Shown here piece by piece: positions 34,170 through 45,450 of a DNA stretch of 64,000 nucleotides. Location: assembly GCF_025024155.1 (NCBI RefSeq), contig NW_026251721.1:434001-498000 (forward strand), in the 5' to 3' direction. A program made the position numbers and the translations under genes. The DNA is from Gamsiella multidivaricata (Eukaryota > Mortierellomycota > Mortierellomycetes > Mortierellales > Mortierellaceae). The notes under the pieces are model-generated. The model had not been told where the DNA came from, did no database searches, and saw only the letters and a list, made by a program, of their open reading frames with translations. How positions within the stretch are numbered: position 1 is the stretch's first letter; each line of letters begins with the position of its first letter.

Positions 34170-37100
34170 GTCGGTAAAGACTTTGGAGAGGAAGCAGAAG
34201 GAGAAGAAGAAGAAGCAAAGGAGGAAAGAGGGATCTAAGGTAGAGAGGCCAATAGGAACGACGCCGGATGCAGTCGTGCGGTCTGGTTTTGGGTGGATGT
34301 GAGAGCAGAAGCGGTTGAGGAAGGCGAAGTAAGCAAGCAAGCGAATGAAGGGAGGGAGTAAAGAAGAAAAGAAAGAAAGTAAGAGAGAGAGGAAGACGAT
34401 GGCAATGATGATTATGATGGATTTTTAAAAAGAGGAAGGAGAAAAAGAAGAAGAAGAGGAGAAAAAGAAGAGGAGGGTGATAAAGAAGAAGAGGAGGGAA
34501 AGGCGGCAAAACACTTTTTTTTTTAAGGTTTCAGCAAGGAAAAGGCAGCTTATGTAGTCCATGGTTGTCTGTCTCCGCACACCCTCCTATACAGAAACAC
34601 AGTACTCAATTGACTTCTTATTCTTTGCTTTCAGGTCAAAACCAGTGAACTGCTAGAAGCACGACCCTGACCTCGACTTCGACCCCGACCTCAGCAAACG
34701 ACATGCAGTAAACAACAGGGCGATGGAGGAGAGCGCTGATCACCGCAGCACTCGGTGCTCGACCCGACTAGTCTACCTACAGACACTGCAATGTCCTTGT
34801 CTATCGCTGTTACTGACAGACTGTGTCCTTCTTCACAATCGGCCGCCTGACAGGAATAGAAATCAGGGCACAAAGTGCACAAAAAAAAGAAAAAAGAAAA
34901 CAAATCAACAAAAACAAAGTCAGGAACGACACGCAGCCCAAAAGAGGGAGAGGGAGGAAACCGACCACAACACAAGCTCAAGGGGTTGGGGATTGCGTGT
35001 TGAACAGTGAAGAGGAGGAGGAGGGGGCCCGGGGCAAAGCATGTAGACAGACATTGGTAATTACCTGCATGCATTTGTATACAGTCCGCCCTGTCATCCA
35101 ACTACTCACTAAACCCAAAAGCAAGAAATGAGGAAACGCGACAGCAGAACCCTCTCCGTCCTCACGCATGCCGCATGCAGGTGCTAATTGCCTGTCTGTT
35201 TACCTTTCCCACTCTCTTTCTCTCTCTCCCCCTCCCCCAAAGTCGCCTTCAATCAGACGATATGCGTGTGAGTATGTATAAAAGAGTATGTGTCTGTCTG
35301 TGTGTGTGTGTGTGTGTGTTTGTGAACCTGGATCTACATCTGCATACCGTAGACTAGCTTCTAAGATCCACCCCACATCATCACAGTCATCATCATCGAG
35401 CAGTTACAAACAGCAAAGCGGCCTATGACGACAGCTTGTAGGAATGAGTAACCGCCAACCACAACATTGTCCGGATCGATTGTTCGCTCTCTGAACCGAA
35501 TACTGTCGGACTGTTCAGTGCCGCTGGTTGCGACAACCATCGTGTGCAGACTGTATCGCCGACAGAATGCTATCGGAGTCGATGACCCTCGAAGGCCAGT
35601 CGTCTCCCCACTCTACTCTGCCTTCATATTCCTCCATGTCCCTGTCGCATATTTGCATCCTTCTCTTTTCTTCTTTTTTTCTCTACTTCTTCGGCTCCAT
35701 CAGAGAAAGGTACATGCACAAGTACTCTGATCTGCTCAGCTATGCTCCATGCTCGATCCTTCATGCTCTATGATCTTTGCAGCACTAGTCTCAGCAGGTT
35801 GGTGTACCCTCGGACGAATTTTTTGCTAGAGCGTGAATGGTCCATTTTTTTGTCCCTGTATTTTTTGGTACACCTGAAATCCAGCCCAGCCCAATTCTGC
35901 GAGAGCACATTGGAATGAGCCAAAAATCGATGCCAGTATGGGTTGCACCACATATGGCGTACTGTGCATGTTGAACATAAGCAGATTGACAGCCTCTCTC
36001 CCTCCCTCCCTCTCTCTCCCTTTTTCTCTGTTGCGCTGAAGGTGGGTTTGTTGCTGTCGCTGTTGTTGTGTCACTTCCGGCGTGATTGCAGAATCGAATA
36101 GGCCGAGAAGAAAAGCTCTTTTTTTTTTTTTTTTTTGCCCGCTTACATACTCCATTCGATCTCCACACCCTTGGGTCAGGTCTGCCAGGAAGGACCCAGA
36201 CAGTATGGGCAGAGCTCATTGGGTCCAGCGAACAGACAGGAGACAATAGTAGAATTTTTTTCCTTTCCTTTTTCCCATAAAAACTTTACTCCTACCTACG
36301 CTTTGAGACACTGAGATAACGATGGATTGATGGCTCCAAAGGGTCTATCCGACCGCAACGTCTGTCCATCTGGCTGTCTATCCCGCCAAATTGCGATTAC
36401 TGGCTTCTCACTGCTCAGGCTGTCTCTGCTCGCTATCTCGAGCCTTTTTTTTTCTTCTTCGGAATACCCATGAGATCAAGAAAAAGCCTGGATATTTTTC
36501 ATCCTTTACATGTAAGAAGATACACGTTCTCTCTTTCTCTCTCTCCCTTTCCTTTTTTTTCTCCCATTCTCATTCCCATTCCCAATTCTCTGTCTTTTGT
36601 CCTTCTCATAAACTGCTCCGTCTTCTCATATGCAGAATATATTTAGGAGCCATAATCACAAGGCTCTGAACTGCCAGATGCAAAGGGGCCTCCAGAGAAA
36701 AAAGGGAGGCAGCCACATTGGATCTGTAGAATCCATATTAGCAAATATGCATAAGAGTCCAAGCTAACTTTGGCGACCCATTGTGTGGTAGGTAAGGGGA
36801 GGGGAGGGGCAGGGGGAGATGAGATAATAGAAGACGAAAGCGAGGCCAGGGTGATAAAGTGGAAGAAAGATGGATGACAAGGGAGGGGCTAACAAAAGGA
36901 TGTATAGCATATCAGGCGTACACGGATACCGAGGACGGAATGCACCTCCGTGTATCCGTCGTGGTCTCATGAATGCATGCATAGTGTGTTGGCAAGATAC
37001 ACTTGGTATAGCTGTACCTATTACAAAACGCGTGCGGACTACAAATCGTGCGATGGTACTTCTGCTTCCTGAACAGGACGACATGGCTTGTCGCATAGCG

Positions 37101-38243
37101 CGCGTCGTGTGTTATGTTGTGCATAGGATACGATGCACAGCACAGCACGAAATAGGCCGTCGCGAAACCATTGGCCAATCATGCCGCTGCGAGCTCGTTG
37201 TCGTCATGGTACTTAATTCCTTGTTTAGTTTCTCGCTCAATTTTCTCATACTCCAAGTGTCTATCTGAATGAGGACGATCATTATTTCCTCCATCATCTG
37301 GATCTCGCAAGGACTTTCCTACGCACGTGCGTTGGTGATTGGCCCACGCGACAGATACCAGGGGCTGTCTGTCATTTTTGCCGATCGCTGCCATCGAACC
37401 GTTGCACGCGCGCGCGAGCTCAAAGATTTTGGACTTATCTCCCCACGTTTAATATCATCAGCGCCATCAGCATTCAAGTCAAACGGCGGGTGCAGGATCT
37501 ATGAGCAGGATCGAGTGATGATATGACCATCCATCATGGTCATCATCGGCATTGTCAATAAACGGATCTGTCCAGTCCCATGCATGCGCATCTCCGACAT
37601 GGACACACACCTCTCTAGTAGATAGATAGATAGAGAGATAGAGAGATGGATGAAGATGTGTGTGTGCATACATGCCCATGCCCATGCCCATATCGATGGC
37701 TTGCTTGCTTGCTTCGAGTAGAGGGGAGAGTAGTCGTTGGCGGTCCATCGATCAAAGGGAGGTAGTGACCGAGAAAGAGTAATTGCCATAGACAGACCAT
37801 TGACCATGCATACTCCGCTTGCGGCTGCCTCGCTGGGGCGCTCATTGACGTCCAGCAGGTTTGAGCAGGAGGAGGGGCTTGCCCCTGCTGCCGTTGGATT
37901 TGGATTTGGATTTGACATCAGAAAAGAAAGGAAAAAGATTCGACAGCGGACTGTCCAACCACAGCCGGCCCTTCACCCCACGCTGCCCTGCCCGCTGTTG
38001 TCCATCAGCACACACTCACTCCATATCTTTTTATTTTTTATATTTCATCTCTTTGTTCTGCAGTCGTATCCATTTCCCTCCTCTTTCCTCTCTCCCGCTG
38101 CTCCTCCCTTCCTCCTCTCCTCCACTTCTCCTCTCCTCCACCTTCTACTCTGCTTCTTTTTGCCAGTCGCATTCCCTTGGTCTGCCTGCATTCCACCACC
38201 GCCTACCTCTTCATCCCCTTTCCGTGTTCGCGCCTGATCAGTC
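34170..38243. other. ~4-kb intergenic region between divergent NMNAT-like and VTC4-like genes
   Basis: It begins with a strongly purine-biased ~140-bp tract (34365-34505, GAAGAGG-type), probably the 5' UTR or promoter of the NMNAT-like gene read on the other strand. It also holds a (TG)n run near 35297, a T-run near 36119 and GATA/GAGA repeats near 37619. C/T-rich DNA precedes the VTC4 start. No gene supported. Confidence 0.45.
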
Positions 38244-41042
38244 ATGAAGTTTGGCCACCAACTCAAGACCTCGCTCTACCCAGAGTGGGTCTTCTACTAC
38301 CTCGCCTACGACAAACTCAAGGCCGAGCTCAAAGCCCGCCTCAGCAATAACAACGGCCGCTGGACAGAAGACGACGAGACCGCGTTCGCAGAGCTGCTGG
38401 AGAAGGAGCTCGACAAGGTCTATTCATTCCAGAAGGTCAAGTCCGGCGAGATCATGCGTCGTCTGCAGCATTCTAAACAGGAGGTCGAGGAGATCATTCA
38501 GTCGAACGACGCCCAAAACGAGGATTATGCCCTGCTGGAGGAGGAGCTCCAGCACATCATTGCTGACGTTCATGACCTTGCCAAGTTCACCCGCCTCAAT
38601 TACACTGGATTCCTCAAGATCATCAAGAAGCACGACGTAAGTTGACGTCAACCCAACCACTGGCGCGCGTGCTCTTCCTCTCGCGCTCTCACTCTCACTC
38701 TTACACGCACAGCTGAACCATACAAATCCCCCATTGCATATCCACGTCCAATGTCCGCATTCATTTCTATATCCATTGCCTCCATCCATTGTTCGTTCTG
38801 GAGTCCAGCATATCCGTTCCTCATTCCTCTTCTTGATTATACCTCGCAAATTCACCGCAATGTCACAGAAAGAACTGAAAAAGACCGAGGAGGGAAACAC
38901 TGGATTCATTTCTTGTCGTCGGTCGCTGCGAGCATTTCACGCGTGCATAATAGGGACATGTTCTAACCGCACCGGCCTTTTTTATTCCTCAGAACATCAT
39001 TCCGCATGCGACTAACGCGACTTTTATATGCTTTCTATCGTTCACTACATGTCACCGTATCGAAATAGAAACTGACCCATTGGATTCTCAGACCCATCTT
39101 TATGGTCCGCCTCAATTCAAAGCCCTTCTACAAGGAAAACTACGACGCTTTGATCGTTAAACTCTCGAGTCTGTATGACACAGTCAGGACGCGAGGAAAG
39201 GCACACGGAGGCGACTCTTCTGCAGGAGGCTCCCAGCAGGCCTTTGTTCGTCAGACCACCAAATACTGGGTCCACCCTGACAACATTACAGAGCTCAAGC
39301 TTATTATCTTAAAACATCTCCCAGTTTTAGTTTTCAATCCTAACAAGGAATTCAACCCTGCCGACAGCGCCATTTCGTCCGTGTACTTTGATAATGATGA
39401 GTTTGAGCTCTACATGGGTCGTCTCGAGAAGTCCGAGGGTGCAGAGGCTCTTCGTCTGAGATGGTACGGTGGCATGGACAATCAGCAGATCTTTGTGGAG
39501 CGCAAGACCCATCGTGAGGATTGGACAGGGGAAAAGTCCGTTAAGGCACGATTCCCTATCAAGGAAAAATACGTGAACGCATTCTTGCGCGGCGAATATA
39601 CCATGGACGCCACCGTCGCCAAAATGAGGGCCGAAGGCAAAAAGTCGGAGAAGGAGATTGCTGAATTTGAGCAGCTCGCTGCAGAGTGTCAATACGGTAT
39701 TCTGACCAAGAACTATGGGCCTGGTATGGATTCATAATCTGATTGATGCCCGATGGCTAGCCCTCCCTCATTGTCTCCGCTGATATCGAATGACAGCTAA
39801 TTACTCTGTTTCATTCTCTGTATTCTTTTACACTATCGTTGCATTGTCTGCAAAGTCATGCGTACGTTCTATAACAGAACTGCTTTCCAGCTTCCCGGTG
39901 ACGCACGTGTCCGTATCTCGCTCGACACCGAGTTGACCTTGATCCGTGAAGACAATCTGGACGGCAGACGCAGATCAGGCGACAACTGGCGTCGTATGGA
40001 TATCGGAATCGACTGGCCATTTAGCCAGCTTCCCGATGAGGACATTTGCCGATTTCCCTATGCGGTTCTCGAAGTCAAATTGCAGACACAGCATGGCCAG
40101 GAGCCCCCAGAGTGGGTCCGTGAACTCGTCAACTCTCACTTGGTCGAGTCCGTGCCAAAATTCTCAAAATTCATTCATGGTGTCTCGACCTTGCTTGAAT
40201 CACGCGTCAAGCTGTTCCCCTTCTGGTACCACCAGATGGATATTGATATTCGTAAGCCAGCCTCCAAGAACATGTCGATCTCTCGACCCGATCCTAGCGG
40301 CTACAGCACACCTGCCAACACGACGAGCGACGAGGATCATGACACGAGGATCACGACAGGAGACGAGGAAGAAGATTATCAGGGCGGAGCCAAGACTGCG
40401 CAACAGTACGAATGGGTCGATGAGGAGGAGGACGAGGAAAATCCACTGGAGCCTTCGGCGAGTTGGATCCAGCGCCCATCCGGCGCCTCCAGCAGCGCCT
40501 CTAGCGAACAAACGCCGCTCTTGGGTGGACAACGACGCCCACTGAAGAGCAAGAACTCGCTCATCTCACCCTTCAAGCCTGGCGCTGACACACTCCGCTA
40601 CCTATTCCGCCGCACCAAGGACAGATCTTCACATGCCAATGGCGATGAACCAGATGTGGACCAGACGACATACTTGATCACCCCTCCGGGACGCAAGATT
40701 GCAACGCTGGTCCGTGTCGAGCCCAAGGTCTATTTCGCCAATGAACGCACGTTCCTTTCCTGGCTCCAGTTCACGGTAGTATTGGGCGGTCTTTCGTTGG
40801 GCCTGCTAAATTTTGGAGACAAGACTTCGCGAGTGAGCGCGGGTCTCTTTACGTTCGTTGCTCTATCCTTCATGGTTTATGCGCTCGTCACGTATCACTG
40901 GCGCGCATACAAGATTCGCAACAAGGAGCTGGGACCGTTCGATGACCGGATCGGACCCACACTCTTGTGCTTCATCCTCTTGACGGCCATGGTCACCAAC
41001 TTTTTCTTACAGTGGGCTTATGAGAAGAAGCATAGGCCTTAA
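38244..41042 (+). CDS. VTC4: VTC4-like vacuolar polyphosphate polymerase (SPX-TTM-VTC1 domains)
   Basis: Sure exons: 38244-38636, 39092-39723, 39856-41042. Residues 1-~131 are an SPX domain ([20 protein letters not shown], then [18 protein letters not shown]), which senses inositol pyrophosphates. The central tunnel domain has the residues VTC4 uses to polymerise ATP phosphate: TTKYWVH (Lys), LRLRWYG (two Arg), [11 protein letters not shown] (Lys), AVLEVKL (Glu) and [10 protein letters not shown] (Lys). The C-terminus has three hydrophobic segments of the VTC1/DUF202 type after [12 protein letters not shown]. The complex sits in the vacuole membrane (known). The length of ~750 residues and complete catalytic set favour VTC4 over VTC2/3. 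Exon 1 ends in phase 0 while the 39092 exon needs phase 2, so a small exon of length 3n+2 must lie between ~38860 and ~38950; its frame there reads GNTGFISCR. Its borders are uncertain. Confidence 0.88.
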
Positions 41043-41280
41043 AAAGGACAGTAAACTGGACGATCACGATCACCGCGGTAGCCATCGACTCCTCAATGAT
41101 ATGATGCATCCCTCGTGTAGCAGTGGTAGCGGCAGCAACAGCAGCATTCTAGCATTAAATATTATTGAAGAACTCCATGACGATGATTGTAAATGTTTTA
41201 AATGTTTATTAGGACTCGTCCTCAATCTCCCGTTCCTCGCTGCCACACATCTCTGCCATACTGCCCGGGCCGTCCATTTT
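41043..41280. other. Short convergent 3' region between VTC4 and SNU114
   Basis: 238 bp between the two stop codons, which must hold both 3' ends. No gene is present. Confidence 0.5.
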
Positions 41281-44200
41281 CTAAAGATTGAATCCAAACC
41301 CCTCAGAGTCCAGCTGGGCGAGGTTCAACAACATGTCCTGATCAAAGAACTTGTTCACTGATACATCCTCGCTCAGACCCTTGCGTCTACGCGTCTTGAT
41401 CATGAAATCTCTAGCCAGGTGCTGGATAGGGCTGGGCTCAAGCGGCCGGAGGACAATGCTCTTGTTCAATGGATCACCTGGCACGTTCTGCCAATGGTCA
41501 AACATTTGCTGGGCAAACGCCTGTCCCTGTGTATGTGTGCGAAGATCGGTCTCGAACCCAAACGACTCGATCACAGGGATGACAGCATAGACCGTGGAGA
41601 GAGGAGAACCAGCCTTGGGGATATCCTTCAAAACATGGCCACGACGGCGTGCCAAGACAGTATACACGGCAGCGACGCAGTCTGCAGGCGCCTGAACCTC
41701 GACCGAATACACAGGCTCCATCAACCGGGGGCTGGCCATCAGGAAGGATGAATAGCACACACGACGGGCTGTGGGAATAATCTGTCCACTTCCGCGATAG
41801 ATCGGTTCTGTGGCCAGATCTGCTCCGATGATTCTAAATTTAACGCTTCGGATCGCTATACCAAACATTGGTCAAAAAGAGGAGATGCAAACAAGCGAAA
41901 AGAGATGGTGTTAGAGACGCGGTGTCATTTAACAGAAAAATAAAATAGATGGTCCATTTTGGGTTCGGGTTCAGAGTACATACGTTCATCGCACAGGGGA
42001 CCCTCCCTTGTTCCCCACTGGAATCCCTGACGAATGGCGTCCTTGACCTGCTTCAGACGACCCTTGTCGACCTCGCTTGGTAATGTGTCATCGACAAGGA
42101 TATTAGGTCCGTTCATGTCGGGTCCAAACGCCCAGATATTACGTGCGGCGAGAATATCCCAGTCATAGTTCTGCTGAAAGTAGTTTCCGAGCTGTCGTGC
42201 TGTCCATTCCGTTGACACTTTCAGTCCCTCGATATCGTCCACGATTTTCTTCTCCAAGGGCTCTGCAATCATCGTCAGCTTGTTTCTAAGATGCGAGACG
42301 AGGGTTGTTTGTTAATCTTCAACATAACAAAAAGAAAAGAATATATCGATAAAGATCAAAAACAAATAGTGCTACGTCCAGACCGTGCCACTTACTTCTT
42401 GTTGGGTGTTTCGGCAAAGCACTTGAGACTGCTGGTCTCCAGCACTGTTTCGCAGAACCTGACGACGGGATCCGCAACCTTGAGATCGATCTCAGAATAC
42501 AGCTTTCGAAGATCGTGAAGCGCAGAATCCATGTACAGTTCTCCAGGCGCCAGAACAATATGTTCTCCACTCTCCTCGACCCTCGTTTGCAAAATCGGAT
42601 ACGACTTGTTGACATTTCTTAATCCCTCCAGCATTTTGGGCAGCTCTGAAGGGTTGACTGGCTCGATTGCAATTTTCATCACAGGCGACGTCATGAACCG
42701 CAGCGGCCTGAAAGTATACAGATCCTCCGAAAGATCCGCACTGGTGATGGTAGCCGTCTTGGTGATCGACTGGTCCACGCCTCCAAGCAAAACCCAGTTA
42801 CCGGCAACCACTGTCTGAGCCTCAATCCTGTAACGCGACTCAAAGATGCTAACGCTCTCCACAGTCTGGACTGTCATATCCTCATCATCGTCCATCGTGT
42901 ACCCTTCACCGAGAACGCGGACCCGCTGACCAGCCCTGACAGTGCCACTCATGATACGACCAAAAGCATCAAATTTCTCTCCGTCCGCAGAGTTGTAGAG
43001 CTTGGTGATGTGAATCATCAAAGGTCCATTGGGATCGCAGGCCTTCATGGCTGCAGCAATGTCGTCATCCATGGGTCCTGTATACACATGTTCAACTTTT
43101 TGCGTTGCACTCTCCGTGGGAGACCTGATGTGCTGAGAGACCATATCGACAAATCCAGTAGGCGGTCCAAAGAACTGATCCAAGACCAACTTCATCACAG
43201 GCTTAACATCCATACTGTACTGCTTGGGCTTCAAATAGATGCCCAGACTCGAGAGCGTTGACTTGAGTGCTGCAGCATCCTCTGCCACAACCTGACCATA
43301 AATCTTGAACAGTGGCTCGAGGATGAAATGAACAAATGAGCGCTTTGTGCGTACATCTTGTGCACGACGTCCAAACTTCCTCGACTCGCTATTGAAGTAG
43401 ACATCGCCCCACAGGCGCTTAGCAAATCCCTCCACATCAATGCCGGCTATTCACACAAGATAGGGGAACCAAGAAACACGGTCTCAATTAGTGATACTGG
43501 TGGAGTCCATATCTCTGAATCCTTCTGATCCAGCAGCTATCCAGAACTTACAATAGGACTCGGCATAGAGCTTTGCGAATGACCTCAAAGTGAAGCACCA
43601 TCCCATCTGCGACGACGCAAAACTGACGTTGCCGAGTTCAGGTGAAAGTCGAATCCCTTCTCCTCCAGGTGTCTGTGAAATAATGGTGTTGACTTCCTCG
43701 ATCGTGTGCTTCAGCTTGAAATAGGCGTCCGTGGGAGGGAGTTTAAGCTCCAAAATCAATCGGTCGACCTTATTGACAACCATTGTGAGCGCAACTTTCT
43801 CCTGAATGCAGTGCCTGATAATGCGCTCCGTGTTACACATCACACCCTCGATAGCATCCACCACCAGAACAGCTCCATCTGAAATGCGAAGAGCTGCAGA
43901 GACTTCGTCAATGAAATCAACGTGACCTATAGGTGGAAGGAGAAAAATAATAATAATAACAGGTGAACCGTGTTAGCGATTGGCAGAAATGTTGGTATTA
44001 TTCGAGTTCAGAAATAATGAGTACTCCAACGGAATTGCCACGCTAAGAAAAAAATACCAGCTCTTTACCTGGAGTATCAATAATGTTGAGCAGATATGAG
44101 ACGTCCTTGGTGTCCTGCATAACAAGAGTCATAGGCATGCTTTTGATGCTGACGCCTCTTGCGCGCTCCAGAGGGTGAGTATCCGTGTATCGTTCCTGAA

Positions 44201-44943
44201 TGTCGACGTTCATGTTCTTCTCGTGGGTCTCGTTCACAAGCATATCCATAATTGATGACTTTCCATGGTGGAGATGGCCGACAATAGCGACGTTGCGGAC
44301 ACGGGGAGGGAATGCCATAAGATCATACATATATCTACAATAAGCCATAGTAATGATAATTGTTAGAAAGAGATCCTTTAGCTCAAACGCCATGAGTACA
44401 CCAATTTCGGAAACGTGGTCAATACAAGTGTTTCTTACTGCTTGCGGAATCGTGTCAGTGGCAAGTCCTTTTCCTCGAGCTGGAACTTCTTGGTTTTGAT
44501 CGGTTGGACGATCGGTTCTGTCAATGGCTGAGTATCCTCCTCCTCGACCAATGCCTCGACACCCTCGCCATAAACCTCCTCGGCTGTCGGATAGTACTTC
44601 TTGTCTTCGTGCAAGACGACCTGGCTTTGTGGGATCTCTGTGATAGAATTGGGTTATCCAAGAGAAATGATCGCCTGGTTAGTCCAGCCCAGGTCGAGAA
44701 CAACGTCCGAAAAATCCATATGTGATCCAACATACCTCCAATGCGCGATAAGGCTGTACTTGTCCTAGTGTCATCTTCCTGCATCTCTGTGTCGTCTCCC
44801 TCTTCGTCGTCCACGTCCATGTCCTGGTCATTGCGCTGCCGCTGTTGTTGCTGTTGAAACTCTTCCTCCTCATCGTCCTCTTCCTCGTCTGAGAGATCAG
44901 GGCCAATGTAATTGCCGAAATCGTCGTACAATGACTCATCCAT
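41281..44943 (-). CDS. SNU114: Snu114/EFTUD2: U5 snRNP GTPase (EF-2 family), 7 exons
   Basis: Exons (descending): 44736-44943, 44439-44637, 44069-44334, 43552-43926, 42396-43446, 41984-42285, 41281-41855; 991 codons plus stop, close to human EFTUD2 (972) and yeast Snu114 (1008). The N-terminus [14 protein letters not shown] followed by an acidic tract is diagnostic of Snu114 and absent from EF-2. The G domain has GHLHHGKSS (~aa 155-163), DTPGH and NKVD; later EF-2-like domains continue to the C-terminus ([17 protein letters not shown], then [20 protein letters not shown]). It governs Brr2 helicase during spliceosome activation and disassembly (known), fitting an intron-rich genome. All splice sites are GT-AG. 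It is transcribed divergently from Dicer. Confidence 0.95.
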
Positions 44944-45450
44944 GGCTGGCTATAGGGAACTTGCGACTCGTAACGTTGGTAGGTGGGAAGTAAAGGAGCA
45001 CGCCGGCAAACAGACAACACGCGTGTGACAAATGAGATCTTGCGAAAGGTATGCAAAAAGAGATTGGCCTCACAGCGCGCTAGCTATGTGTTTTGGATGC
45101 ACACGTCTAGTACAGATGACACGTGATAAGTGACAGGGGTGTAGTCTGTTGCATCGCACAATCTGCAGCTGTCGTCCTTGTTCACTCTGGAAAGGGTCAG
45201 GAACAAGGGCATAGGCCCAATTTTTTCTGCACTCTTCTGCCTCTTGCTTCCCTCTGTCTTCTTCACTACCCCTCTATCTTCGTCCTCTTTGCTCTTCCAC
45301 CAGCACGGCTAATTGATTTATCTTCAGTAGATAGAATACAGGTAATTAACATTAGCATCCTGCCCTCATTTTCTTCTTAAGGAGACCGCTTTTTTAAAAG
45401 CAGACCTTGTTTCTTTTAGACATTGAAACGCACAGCGCACTCTTCGAACC
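44944..45450. promoter_or_regulatory. Divergent promoter region between SNU114 and Dicer
   Basis: 507 bp between the two start codons, presumably containing both promoters. It holds C/T-rich stretches upstream of each ATG and no clear TATA box. Confidence 0.45.

Noticed and set aside
34270..34340. Upstream start codon (34340) for the NMNAT-like protein
   Set aside because: The extra residues include FLLCFFFFSFCFL translated from a polypyrimidine tract, more likely 5' UTR.
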